Below, one piece after another: positions 12,775-26,796 of a stretch of 64,000 nucleotides of DNA (position 1 is the first letter of the stretch; every line of letters starts with the position of its first letter). Under the pieces are notes generated by a model. It did not search any database. It was not told where the DNA came from and saw only the letters and a list, made by a program, of their open reading frames with translations. Both the position numbers and the translations under genes were made by a program. Location: NCBI GenBank assembly GCA_024529925.1, contig JAFEUB010001474.1, positions 226,001 to 290,000 of the forward strand. The letters run 5' to 3'. Origin of the DNA: Ophthalmolycus amberensis. Its lineage: Eukaryota > Chordata > Actinopteri > Perciformes > Zoarcidae.

Positions 12775-15352
12775 CGCTCCACTTCCTGTACTAAACTGTC
12801 TACCAGCTCAGTGTTGTTTGTACCCAGGTCTGCTGAGATTCACACTGCACACAAATGTGTGTTTTCTGACACTTGGATTGGTGAAACATTAGTGCACAAT
12901 GTTCACGTTTCTCCTGTAACAGTTTTCCAAGATCGCAAGATCAAAACCATATTTAGAAATCGGACAAGTTTGTTCACACTGGATCTTCCTGATAGATTTT
13001 TTTCTTTAAATTCACATCATTTCCCTCTGCTAGCAACATATTGGCTACATAGCTGCTGACCGGCTAAAAAACGAGTGATTCAAGGAAGCCACGAGTTTGG
13101 CATTTTGTGCCATCACTATCTGTGTTATTTTTGGAACCAGTGAACGGAAGTGACCATATTTGGACTGTGGAGGAGTGACGCCGTGGTAGAGACACCGTAT
13201 ACGGCTCTGATAGCGACCCTAAAGCATGCCCTGCTTTATGGTCTGTTTGACTCTAAATGGACCATCATTCACTAAATGAACATCATGCTGCATTGAAGAA
13301 GACTTGAAACTAGAGATTGAGACCATAAACTCATGTTTACAATGTTTACTGAGGTAATAAATCAAGAGAGAAGTCAAGTCATTTTCTCATAGACTTTGGC
13401 CATGAGAGAAAATGCAAGTTTAAGTCACTTCTACATTGGCTTCACTTTTCGGAACCAGAGGTTACCGCCTGTCCTCGAGTCCGAATAGACTTTTGTGCCA
13501 AATTTGACAAATAAAACTTCCAGGCTTTCCTGAGACATTGCGTTCACACCAATGGGGCGGACCAACAACCCGAAAATGCCTCCGGCCTCGGCTATTGCCA
13601 GCGCCAAGGCATAGAAATGGTGGGGTAGCGCAAAGCAAGGGGCCCGGGGAAATAATGGAGTTTTATCAGGGCTGTTTTTGATCACTGACCTGGTGTGGTA
13701 GCTGTGGTGCCAGGCGCTGCTCATCGTGTCCATCCCTCCCTTATCCGACGGTTGCTGACCTTCACCGAGCTTCGTTGAATGCCAAGAGTGAGGACGGGAC
13801 GCCGGCTCACTGCGTCTGCGGGGTTGAAATACAGACGGAGTTAGCGTGTGTGCAGTGTTTGACTCGCGTTTTCAATGCGACAACGCATTCTGCTTCAAAC
13901 TCCAGGGTACAACAAGATGCATTATCTGTGGAGGAAGTCAAACTTGACACTTGATTGACCCTGACAGATTGATACCACTCTCATATCTGTACATATGTAG
14001 CTGAACCAACAGTTGGTTATCTGGGCTAGCATAAAGACTTGAATCAGGGGGAAACAGCTAGCGTGGCTCTGTCCAAAGGTTACAAAATGAACTTTCCAGT
14101 TCCAGTTGAGTCGAGGCAACCAGATTCCATTAAGGTACTGGTCCACCACGAAAAATGGTCGGGCACTTGTAATTTTTACACTTCAGTTTTCATATGGATT
14201 GAAAATGATAGAAATAAAGTGTTATTTGGTGAGCTTTCGATGTGCTGTTGGTGAGCTGCATTCGGATGCTCAGTCAGGACCCCTTGGCAACACTTTTTAA
14301 AGCACTGGGTACCCCTCTACCGCCAGTACTCAATGTGCAGGGTAGTCCGATAGCCTTCAATACGTGGGTAATGTTGTGAAATCAAACAAAATCACTTCAT
14401 TATGTTTAGCAAAAGATCGTGGTTTGGGTTAAAATAAGTAGGTTTGTTATGTTCGCAAGGAAAGTATGTTACATAAGTTAACTTGCCAGTTACAACGAGA
14501 TGTTTTTGGTTTCACACAGGACACAAACAGCGGTCTCCTGGGTGAACGTCCTATGTTCATTCGTCCACCCCGTCGTCTTCCCAATGCAGACTTTATCTTT
14601 TGTTTTACTGCGTCACCATACTTCCTACTTAACTCCCGTCTTAGTTAATATTGCCACTAGAGGAAGCCTTGCACATGCAAAACTGACACTTTGGTACGTG
14701 GAGTGCCTGAGTTTGACTCGTAGGACCTCTGACCAAGCTGCAGTATTTAACGAGTTGGCAGTGAGAGCGGGTCGTATGTGCACGTGCTTATCAATTTTGA
14801 AAATGTTGCCAGATGTAGAACATTTTCTACAGTTAAATCTTAAACTTAAAGGTCAAACAATATGGTCAATGTGATTGAGGATATTGAAAGCCGCAACAAG
14901 CTCATCAGCTGCTGACTCATCTTTCTGTGTGCTGATAAATTAAACACGGTATTAATGATGGATCAGGTTTCAGATACTGCAGACGTCCACCCTGTCTGTC
15001 CTCAGAGTCAGCAGCGGTTTATCTTTCCAACTGACCATATTTTTCATACTTGAACCATAACAGCATAATGCATCCACGGGCACTTGAACAGACACTATTA
15101 AGATAATCTTTTATCAGAGATTATCTATAAAGGCAAAATCACATCTAACTTACTGCAAGAAACCTAATAAGTGCATCAACGTAATCCATCAACAAAGGAT
15201 GAAGCATGTGTACTGCAGAACTCAGAAACCTTGTTTGAGAGGGATGTACTTTCAATTTTGAACAACAGTCTCATCAACAACAGAACTGGAACTAGAAAAC
15301 GGATCATTTCCACATTAAATATTATCCTGCTGTGTCCTCCCACGGTAACACA

Positions 15353-15402
<50 letters not shown>

Positions 15403-18400
15403 CAGCATGGTCTCCGCAGACATCTAACTCAATCTCTTCCTATCTCTGCCTCTCCCTTCTATTCCAATTGAGGGAAATGCTCAAATACTTTCAAGGTCCG
15501 CACTGTAAAAAAAAAGTAAATTCTCACCACTGTTGTTCTCAGTTAGAATTTTAACACACATGCTGTTTTCCTTCAGTAAATATTTCCAGTTACCTCCACT
15601 TTGCTGTTTTTCCATTAATGTTACGCTGCCGTCATGAAACTCAACACTTCCTTTACTGGTTGGCTTTTAATTCCCCGGAGGTGTTGAGTTCCATGGATGA
15701 TAACTGAACAGCAATGATGAAAAAGTAATGAAAAAAAGAAACAGCAATGTCAGAGTGTGTGTTTTGTTCTTTTTCAAACAATGAACTGCACTTCAAAAAA
15801 AAAAAAAATGGTGATAACATTTCAGGGACTAGATGAGTGATGTGTTTTTGTTTGCAGTGATAATCTTTCTGACATCACCGTCATCATTCTTGAATGTGTT
15901 ATCTAACCAGTTGTGATAAGAGAGACTTCGGATAGCTGGCGGTTGCAAACATCTTCCCCCATCCTCGTTATATTTGACATGTTCAGCTGCTCCGTATTCA
16001 TCCACACAGATAAACAGGAAACGATTGTATCTGAGTAAGTAGGAGACAGAGACATGAAAGCCCTGTGAACCCCGGGAATCCTGGGTAATGACGGGACGTG
16101 ACTGGAATTCCTCAGCGCGTTATCGCCGCTGTTACACGTGTCCAGATAGCCTTCACCCTCGGCCATCAGCTCCCGGGGGACGGGCTCCAGGACGGAATGG
16201 TATGATTTGGTCTGAGCGTCAGTCTATTTCTGAAACATGGACTTCACTAATGCACATCCATGCAATCACACCACACCAAGGTTGTGTCAAAGTCTTCAAT
16301 GGCACATCTGAGTCGTAAATGTCATGTCAAAGTTGTACATTCCACAAATTCCAAATATTTGAAAAATCTCACCAGTGAGTGTTCAGGGACACAAACAAAT
16401 ACATTTCTTCCACATTGAAAACATGTTCATTATTTTGATTATTAGCTTCAGCCAGTTGAGTTTTTTGTTGTTTTCTGTTGTTTTTTTGCTCTTGGGCTTG
16501 ATTTGGCTTTCTGGTTTGAGGTATGTGTGGCCCCTTTTGCTGCATGTCATACCTTTCCTGTCTCACTCTAAGAAATGCCCCCAAAAAATCTTTAGAAGAG
16601 CAAACAGAGAAATACAACAGACCGTGATGACCCAATATTGAGAATATATATATATATATATTCTCGGTGCCTACCAAAATGATTAAAATGAGATTATTGT
16701 CTCTAGATCCTACAAAGGCCTTATGACAAAGAGTCCTCACACTGCAGTTAAGGGAAAAAGGGAAAGAGAAGGTAACCTCTCAATATCAAATGAGGACTGG
16801 TTAGATGTGTGTAGATTTCAATGGAAATGCACCAATTCTCATGTGTGGCGGGAATTTGTACGGAGGTGTATTATTCGTTTCTTTATTACACTGAAGCAGA
16901 AGGCGCGCTTCGCTGGAGGGGATGCTACATGTTGGAGACGGTGTGGGGCTCGGGAAGCAAATCACTGGCACATATTTTGGGAGTGTCCAGTGATAAAACC
17001 TTTCTGGGCAGAGTTTCATAAAACATTAAAAATCATACTTAACACTGACCTGCCCCTGAAATTTTCTACATTATTCTTAGGAAAACTTGATTTTCAAGCA
17101 GGGCGTCCAGATGAATACATGTTTGGCATTTTAATAACGGCTTGTAAAAAAGCGCTGGTTGCTTCCTGAGCCCCCCATGATACAGGAGTGCATAGATATC
17201 GTAGGTGTGTATGAAGAATACTTATATGGTCGACAATGTAGAACAACCCTGTCCACTTCACTTGCATTCAAAGATATTTATCAATAAATATCTATGAATG
17301 CAAGTCAAGACAACAGTTTGCGGGAGTTTTGTTGATCTATATTAAAAGAAATGTCTTAGGTCTATTTTAGGTCCTTCATTTTTTTAGGGTTAAATTCACA
17401 AAAACATTGCGCCCCTTTTGAGCTTTTTTTTTCTATGCATATTAGCCTCATTGCAAAAACAGTCCAATTCACAAAGACCAGTGCTGAAAGCCACATGCAG
17501 TTACAGTGTTATTATTACCGTCTTTAGAGTTTGTGGTATCTGAAGTGAATTTATAAAGCATGGCGACTCAAACTCTGTTATTTTACCATGCAGTGACAGG
17601 AAGCAATGACAGGCTTGTCATGAAAGATCCCCTACATGTTATTTTTGAACATGCAGGAGAATGATTTCTTTTTTTTTAATCAAAAATATATATATATATA
17701 TATATATATTTAAAAATAATTAATTAGTTACGCGGCTGTGACTCATGCGTAAATGTGCACATTCCTTATTAATGATGGAAACATTTTACCCATCACAGGC
17801 CGAGATGGGAACAATAAATGGATGGAAATGAAGTGAGCTTGAGTCCGACCTGAGCCAGGTCTATATGGCCCAAGCCCCGTTCCCCTTATGTGGGCCCTTT
17901 GGGTCCCGACTGGCTTATGGCTCAGTCTGTAGTCTCACTCCACACCACCGATGCATTGCCCTCATGCACATTTCTACTTTGCCACATGGATAATTGCAAT
18001 CAGAGGCAACAAAAGGGCAAATTGCAAATGATGCGCAACTCATGGTTTTGAATTGCGTGAAAACGTGACTCCGGTGAGACTCCATTACTCCAGCAACGAT
18101 TAGCACATTCACTTCAATCAACACTGACAATTTTTGCACCTAAAACTGTTTGCCGAGAAGAAATACTAAAATGTTTTGTACCAGTCGATCACCTCAAACA
18201 TTCCAGTCTTACACAGTCATCGTCTGATCTCACGTTCTGGTCATTCTTATTTCTTGACCCGAACCAACCACCAACACCTCCCGTGTTTCTCACTCGTAAC
18301 CTTAATATGTGACCCGTTTTACCTGGAGGTGAACCTGAGGACTCTGGAGATGAGGCCAGTCGCCAGGCCGTTGACGCTGGCCTCTGATGGCGACCGACAC

Positions 18401-21400
18401 AGCGCCCCGTCCGACCGGCCCAGCTCGGCCTTCTTCTGCTTCTTCCGGAGCTTCCTGCGGTAGAACGCCTCCAGCAGCTCCATGGCTCAGATTCAAAGTC
18501 CACTATGCTCTAGTCTCTACTCTACTGCCTCCGTCTTAGCTGTACTCTTCTTAACTGTTTCTTCTTCTCTTAGAAAAACACACAATGGTCCATTTCAACA
18601 CCTTTTACTTCGGGCTGTTTGTTTGGCGTCTCCTTCTAGAAGGCTCCAAATGTGGTCATTTCAACTGAACTCTACTCAACTGTCACCTTACATGCTCTCC
18701 TGTGTACAAGAGTACTTCCAAAAGCACTTGTCCTCTAACGAAATCTACTCTGACCACCGAGTGGACCTTCGGCCGTCTTCGGTTTCCGTGTCTTTTCGTA
18801 ACTTTTGCTGTACTTGTTTCCTATTTGACCTCTAACCTTAGAAACCTGCTTTGCTCTACTGTCTACAGCTACTCTACTGCTACTCAAACGTAACTTAAAT
18901 CAAAACCTTCTTTCCTTATCAAATGCGTCTCCAAAGTTGCAGTCCACCGTCGGCCGTGTCTCCGTTGAAGAAGTTCTTATCCAGACCAATGCAAACCACC
19001 CTATTCCTCTCTGCGTTCAGATGCTCCTCTTTCCCATCAACACTCCATCGAAAAGACTCGCCACTACCGATCCTCAACCACCCTCTGATATGTGCCTTTT
19101 GCAGCTCCAGTGTGGGGCTGGCAGGTTGGATCGAGTTGCATTGCGTTGGTCCCTGTCCCAGAGCTCATTAGGCAAATTAAGCAATTAAACGTCATTAGGC
19201 CATATGATAAAAGCATGGAGTAAACATCCTTAGCCTGGCTTGGTCTGGAAGGTAGATGTTGATGTGGTGTGTGGGCGAGAGACACTGAGAGTCTGAAGAG
19301 AAAGAGAGCGAGAGAGGAGGGACGAAAGAAAAGAGGGAGGTAGGGTACAAGATAGCAAGGAGGAATGAGTAGCAAGAAAGTGAGGGAGATAAAGACTGAT
19401 GGAGAGATGGTAGAAAGAGAGGAAATGGTGGGAGAGATAAAAGGAAGGGGAGGATGAAAAAGGCAGAGGGGTGAGGGATTTGGAACTCCACAAGATTTTC
19501 TTTCCTGTCTAACAGACAGTCAAAATCAAAATGAGAACATGAGGAGGTAAAGAGAACACAGTAAAGGTTGAGAGTGGAATGAGGAGGAGGAGGAGGGAGG
19601 ACACATAAACTAGGAGAGAGAGAGAGAGTTGCTGAAAACAGTGGGTGATTGAGACGATTCTGTAGCTGCGGGAGAAAGACGTCCCATGATGCAGCGTGTG
19701 CTTCCACAGTGAACAGGGAACAGACTACTATTGATCTTTAGATTATCACTGCTAGACGGCCTGGAGTCCAAAAACAAGGGCAGACATATCAACAAAAGTT
19801 TGGAATCACTGATCGGTGTTGGGAAATTTACTTGACAGATAATGCTTTCTTAGAAAATAAATAATGATAAACTTTGGTCGTCCCCTGATTTTTTATCGAG
19901 GGCCACCATTGTTGGTAACATCTTGACTTTTGGATGGATTGCTGGGAAATTTGCCACAAATATTTGTGGTACCTAAATAATAAATACTCAGTGGTGGGCC
20001 GTCACCACTCACAGAGTTATAGCTATTTTATAATTTAAATTTTTTTCACAAATACACTAGATTCTAATTATTTTTCCCATTATCTCATTTTCTCATTGCA
20101 CAGCTACTGTCTTCCTCAGTTGCTCTGCTTCCAGTGCAGCTTGTTTTAAGTAGAGCTTTTATCCAATCAGATCTCACCTCTGTGTCTCTAGGTAGAAGAG
20201 AGGCCCGAGGCCTGCAGACTCACAAGTGAATCCATGTGCAGTTTAAGTGAATGGGGACGATATTGTTGATTGTCATATTCTTCAACCAATCAGATCTTTA
20301 GTTTGACATGTTGGGCGTATTCTTTGACGTGCCAGAGCCTGCTAGCTGGCCTACAAGTACGTGATTGGTCAGTGGGCTAGCCTGACGTGTTGGGCGGTGA
20401 CAATCCCAAAATCTGCTGCCTCTGTGGAGCGGACATTTTCAGCCCTCAAACGCATTCAAACGTATTCAAGAAATACAACTGGGGAGGCTCGACTGTCTTC
20501 ACTGGCGTGCATGAATGGAGAAGAACTTCTTACTGGAACTAAAACACACGGATGTACTGAACAACCGTGAGATTAAACTCTTTATTAACAAAGAAAGGAG
20601 GACTTTGTCTTTAAAGTGAACAGCAGCTCTGTTAACTGTGTTTTTACATCTGCAGTAGCTTTAATATGCTTGTTTATATATTATTATTTGTACAACTTGT
20701 TTTTATGAAGATTGGATTTTTGTTTGGTTTAATATGTGATGGGAACTATTGTTACGTCCTACGTTGCTCTGGGGACATATTTAGCCGGTGCCAGTATTGG
20801 CAACTTGGTGACTTTTTCGCTAAATCTGGCGACTTTCCAAACCCTCATGGCGACTTGTTTTGGTGTTGTTGGAGACTTTTCTGAGTTAAAGCACAAACGT
20901 TCTGCACTGTGGTGAACGAGCAGCGGGCACTGCCCCTCCGCCGCCCCAAAGCTCACAGGCGGTAACTCGCGCAGCAGTCCCAGCTGCAGTCAGAGCAGAG
21001 AGGAGATGCACTCCCGGCGTATTCTCTGCAGATAGGTGTTGGCTTCATTTTTACACGAAACAAATAATAACCGTAGCTGTGTTTCAGCTGCAGGACAGCA
21101 GTGAAGGCCCAGGTATAAAATGCACGGCCCGCCACTGGTACAACAATATCCTCCACCAACAGCAGAAATATTGCTTCTTCAGAAGTTGATTTAGCTGCTT
21201 GAGCTTTGCAGCGTTATGTCTTTTTCCGAGACAGGATGCGGTCAAACTACATCTCTTCGCTTAGATTGGTGCTGCTCAGAGTCAAGGGCCAAAATGACGC
21301 ACTATTTTTCAAGCCTTTTTTTTATAATAGAATCCCTAAAAATCTGTACATCATTTGGCAAAAACATGATCCTGTACAGTCTACATCCTACTTCCTAATT

Positions 21401-24400
21401 CTGAAACCATAACACGAGAAATGTAGAGGATGATTCATTTTCACTCCAGCCACCTAAAAACAGAAACAAATTTTTTAAGTTACATAATATACATTCCTAG
21501 GATTCCTCAAAGACGACTGTTTTCTCTAATACAACTCCATAAAGACATCTGGTAGCTTCTTAAGGACCCCTGCATTCCTCCTGGCACCACTAGAACCTCC
21601 TTAATGTCAGCCCTCTGATTACTTCTCGGGGTACCAGTACTCACTCAAGAATATTACATGTTCTTGTTTTTAATAAGTCAACACTCATAGCTGATCCAAA
21701 CTCATATCAGTTAATGTCACTTTTTGGTTTATTTCTAAAAACACACAGCTCTGTGATTCACCTCTGGCCCCAGACACAAAAGAGGAAGCGGCTGCAGGTT
21801 AAATCCACGGTGTTCAGTGAAGATGTAGCTCCTCAAAGTGCTACTACAGGTACTCATGATTCACGGCGCTCCAACTGTCGGATTCCTGGGAATCACGTGT
21901 CACGGGAATGTCATCAGATGTATCTGCGATCACAGAGAGAAATGGATGATGGAACGGCGAGGATATCCTCTCTCTTTGTGTAGCGTTTGAATCAGGTGTC
22001 AAGGCCAGACCGACCCCCAGAGCTGTGCAGCCCCAGTTTCATCAGAGTGCACATGCACACACAGATGTACTTGTATGTGTGTTCTGTTCAGGTTGATGAA
22101 ATGTGAACACACCCTCAATAATTAGGGATAATAACCAGCCTTCCTCCTCCTGCTGCCCTGCTATCCAGGACATACTCTGTGTATGTATGTGTCTCTCCTG
22201 GACTACTTCAAAGACCAGTGGAACCTCCTCAGGGACCTCTGGGACCCATTCAATAGTCCATCCATGTCTCTGTGTGAGTTAAGTAGGTTAGAATTTTTTG
22301 TTTTCTAAATTTCTTAATTGCTAAACTGTCCCTTAGCCAGTGGTGGAAAACATATTCAGATGCTAAGCTAAGCTAACGGGACTTAAAAGCTAAACTCTAA
22401 CCAAACTGGATGCTCGGACACTCGGCTTGAAACCAGGACAATCCCGGACAATCGGAACGATACCTTACCTCGAAGACCAACCAAACCAAAGCAAATTCTA
22501 AGCTAATGGGAACTAGAAATCTAAATAAAGGGGAACCAAAAAGCTAACCCTTAGCTAACAGGAATAACCAGCGAACTCTAAGCTTTGAGACAAAAAAGCT
22601 AACTCTAAACCAGTGGTTCTCAAACTTTTTCTGTCACGCCCCACTTTGGAGGAAGAAAAATGTTCACGCCCCACCGCCCCAACAAAATTGTTACAACATG
22701 GGCCATGTTGAACTTTTATTGAAATAACAACATTTTGTGACTCCTCCATCTGTGCTTTTTCAAATAATAGAATAAAGAAAATTGCAATTACTTTCAAGTA
22801 AACCAGATTGCTCCATCAGACAAAAACAAATAGCCTACAATGTGCAATCACTTTGTTAGAACAATGCAAATAAAGTTCTATCTGTGCAAAAAAGAACTAA
22901 TATTTGGCAAAAAATAGCTTATTGTTGCTGCAATTCACCTGTTCTGTACTGAATATCTTTTCAAGATCATAACAATAAAGTGCAACCTGTGAAAAACTAA
23001 ACAAAACAAAATGAGTGCAGATATGTGTGAGCCATCAAGTTTTAGCAGTATTAGTGGCTGCAATGAGCTGCTTTCCACTACAGATCTTTTTAAAATGGGG
23101 TTGCAGACTTGATACGGCCACTCTCAATTCATGCTCAATGTTGAGCTTAGATCTGTATTTTGTTTTGAGAGAGACAACAGCAGAAAAGCCGATCTCACAG
23201 AGGTAGGATGTGGCGAAGGGAAGCACACTGAGCAACACATGTGAGTCACCGTCGCGCATGCACAAGCGTAACCTGTTAACGGCGTAATGTAAGCATTTAC
23301 ACGAAAGTACAGGTATTTCGCCATGTATTTATTAATGACTTTGTTTTATGTCCGTGTACTTTGTACTTTTGTCATATGTGAAGTTCTCAATAAAGTTCTT
23401 GAAATAAAAACATTCTGCATTTCCCCCAGCGCCCCACCTGTAATACCACTGCGCCCCACTAGAGGGGCGCGCCCCTCAGTTTGAGAAATACTGCTCTAAA
23501 CTAATGTTAACAAATGATACCTAGCTAACTTGAAGCTAAAGATGAATGGCTTAATCTCAAACTGTATTGCTACAAACAAACCACTGTGTGCTTCCAGAAG
23601 GCAAAAAGGAACTTTGCGTCCAACTGTGTAAGTGTTTAGCCTAGCTTAGCACAAACACTGGAAGCTGAGGGGAAACCGGCAAAGAGAAAAAAAAACACGA
23701 ACAACTCCAAAGCTGTCTGATTTCCACAAATCTAATTCATTGAACTGGAGAAGAAACAGAGGTGTGAGACATTGTGGTTGTAGCAGCAGTAAGTATTGGA
23801 GCTATTTGTTGAACAACCACAGCTGGGAGCAGTGACTGCATGGAGCATCTCAAAAGGTCCTGTCCTCATAGTGGAGTCAGCAGGGTGGATGGTTTGGAAA
23901 CTAACTTTTTAATGTTCCCGGCTGGTCTCATCCAGTATTCATACCTACGAATATACGAATATAATTTCGTATGTAATCCACGTAATTATGAAAGAGGAAG
24001 TGTAAAGACTGCAAAAACGTACACAGGGTGAGTGGATGGGGGTGGATGGGTCAACATTGATCTGTTTGTCATGTAGCTTGTGTACTTCAGAAACCTCCAC
24101 AGTTATTTCATTTAAATAACGTTTACTTTCAAAAGTTTGCATGCATGCACGAGTTTCTGGCTTTCGTAGGAAAACACATGAAAAATAAGGAGTAACTTTT
24201 CGTGAGATATCATACAAACCGTTGAATGAGAAAAAATAGATAGTATTAAGAGACAATGCACTCATACCTCTATATGTGTTATTTTCATAACAATACATAT
24301 TTGGAAAATGTTTCATAAGAGTAATTTTCATTTTTTACGTGAACCAAAACACTGAAAACTGGGAAATGAAAACAGAACCTAACTGGTGGAGGTATAAGCC

Positions 24401-25751
24401 ATGTGGAAAATATCTGAGCTGAAACTGTCTTTACTTCCCTGTGGGCGTGTGTGTGTGTGTTCAGGGTGTGTCTCTCTGAACAGATACCTTATCTACTGCC
24501 GTGGGAAACTGTTCCTCCAGCCCAGAATAATAATCTCTTTGATCTGCTCGGAAACCAAAATTGGAGAGCGAGGGAGAGAGGTGGGCCAAAGTGGATGCTG
24601 GGGACACACTTGACCTGTGTGTGTCAGAACATGTTTGTGAATATATGTTAATAGCTTTTCTGCATGTTTGGGGTGTGTCAAAATTTGTATTCGAAAAATA
24701 CATCAAAATGTATATCAAAGTACTTTATATGACGCCAATGGATAGTATTGGGACCATTTCTGCCACTATCCTGGTCTCTGATTGGCTGGCAGTGTTTGCG
24801 GACGCTTCAAACACCAGTACTAGTTATTGACAGGGTCCTGATGACCCTGTACTTGCCTTTATTTGCAAAGACATGTCAAGGGACATTATTCTAGAAAGGT
24901 TTCTCATACCAGAGGGGTCACTAGTTAGTGGCTATTGATAAGACTAGTGGAACAAGATATTCAGTGAGGTTGGTCTGACAGTTGAGCCGGCCACGGCATT
25001 CAGATGAAGTGGGCCAATCAAGCCAGTGGGGTCAGGCGCTGAAGTTTAACCTGAGCAGACACAATGCAGATACAAGGCCTGGTCAAGCTGCCAAGTATCT
25101 GTCTGTTGCTCAGGTGAGTATAAGATTCAAAGGCGGGTAAAGGTACGTTAGGTGAGGGCTCAGAATGAGGTCAGCCATCACGGGGCCCAGGTAGATTCAT
25201 GACAGCACAGCTTGATACTAAGGGCTTAGTGACCGGTCAAAAGGTCATTTAACAGGAATCCTAGGCTGCCATGGGAATGCTAACCCAACATGTGGCACAT
25301 TTTACTGTGCTCTGATAACTACGGACCTCCTCAAGGACCTCCTGATCAATAATCACTGGAAACTCTTAAAGCACTTATGGAACCTCCACTGTAGGGCCAT
25401 TGGAACCTCTTCCAGGACTCCTGGAACTTTCTCTAGGATCCCCTGAGACCAAGGATACCCAAAAATATGCAGACACTCACTACTAGACCACATCAACCAC
25501 GGCCACAGACAGCAGTACCTCAAATATCAATCAAGTCAACAGTTTAACCACAGATCTAAATCAGATGCGTGTGAACTGCACGGAACTATAGCAACAGTGC
25601 AGCAGGCTCTGTCAGCAACCATGAGTTAGACTGATATTACAGTAAACACCGTGCAGGCCCGCCCATCACCAAAACACAGGATTGGACAGTGCAGTTAGTG
25701 ACAGGTCTGTTAATACAGGGACTAACACTAGACGGCACTGTTTCTCTTGAA

Positions 25752-25792
<41 letters not shown>

Positions 25793-26736
25793 GGGAGTTT
25801 GTTTGCGTTGAACGCGTGTGTGGTTTTTTTTGCCATTACGTGATGATGTCGCTCCAGAAAAATGTGGTGATCCAACTAAAGAAACATCCGAGGAAGGAAA
25901 GAGGAGAGGAGAAGGAAAACAGGGGGAATGAAGGAGACAAGTGGAGAAGGGAAGAGAAGGGAAAAAAGCAGGGAGAGGAAAGGAATACAAGGGAGGAAAA
26001 GAAAAGAGGATAGCCAAAAAGGAGAAGTGAGGAGATGGAACAGGGAGGAAAGGAGGAGAAAGAGGAGCAAGGTAGGAGAGGAAAGGAGAGGAAAGAAGGT
26101 GAGGAGAGGAAAGGAAATAGGACAAAAGTGAGGAATAGGAAAGGAAAGAAGGAGTCTTGAGAGAGAGACAGTGTGATTATAAATCAGTCAGTCTGTCCTC
26201 TCCATAATAACACCCAGCCTCATGGGGCTCTGATGGCCCGCTTCCTGTTTTTGGACCAATAAGAGACAAGCATTGCCCTCCCTCCTTTTCCCCCTCCTCT
26301 CTCCTCAGTGGTATCTGATAACCAGCCAGCCCAGGGGATTGTGGGAGAATAGAGTCATTCTGGCTGCTTATCTGACTCTATGAGACCAGAGTATACTCTA
26401 ATGACTCCTTCATGTTGTTTCAATCACCTGGGCCTACGTGTTGCTGCTCGAAGGCACTTCAGCAGGACACGTAGCGGAGAACTAATCCTAAACCTGCTGG
26501 AGGTTCAACAGAACTGCTCGGTCACCCTACCAAAATAAAAGCATTGTGTCGTGGTGTGGAGCTTTGAGTTTTTCCAGCGTAAAATGTTTTTTAAGGAATG
26601 ATGAGTTTTGGAACTATTGTGAGTAAAGAGTCTTTGCACAGGACGCAAAACAAATCAACCGGAGCAAATGTCTGTAGTCGCACTAGCACCCCCCTGAGGC
26701 CCTGATGTTCATTACACACACACACACACACGCACA

Positions 26737-26796
<60 letters not shown>

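Larger units (their letters stand above)
9163..13689 (-). other. shroom3 intron 4, repeat-rich
   Basis: No coding exon was recognised in this 4.5-kb intron. In order it holds a GCTAACATGCTAAC-type repeat (about 9285-9410), a minisatellite (9541-9690), an unremarkable stretch to 10700, an (AT)n block, the end of a hAT element (10780-10854), a long (GT)n tract, a short CA tract (11362-11420), a second minisatellite (11795-11910), plain sequence, an (AT)n tract (12721-12771), and copy 1 of the dispersed repeat family (13089-13470). Confidence 0.7.
13816..18322 (-). other. Intron between the alternative first exon and exon 4
   Basis: It contains a GCTAGC-type repeat patch (about 14000-14110), a (CA)n tract (15352-15401), A runs, a CpG-rich patch (16060-16210) with an open minus frame, and the LINE fragment at 16723-17300. 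A short (TA)n lies at 17686-17710. No shroom3 exon was recognised. Confidence 0.65.

Noticed and set aside
18482..18835. Plus frame overlapping the alternative shroom3 exon
   Set aside because: It has no similarity. The opposite strand has a strong Kozak ATG and an in-phase donor joining exon 4.
19195..19707. A 170-codon minus frame rich in Ser, Leu and Pro
   Set aside because: It is low-complexity translation of a purine tract, with no domain and no splice context.
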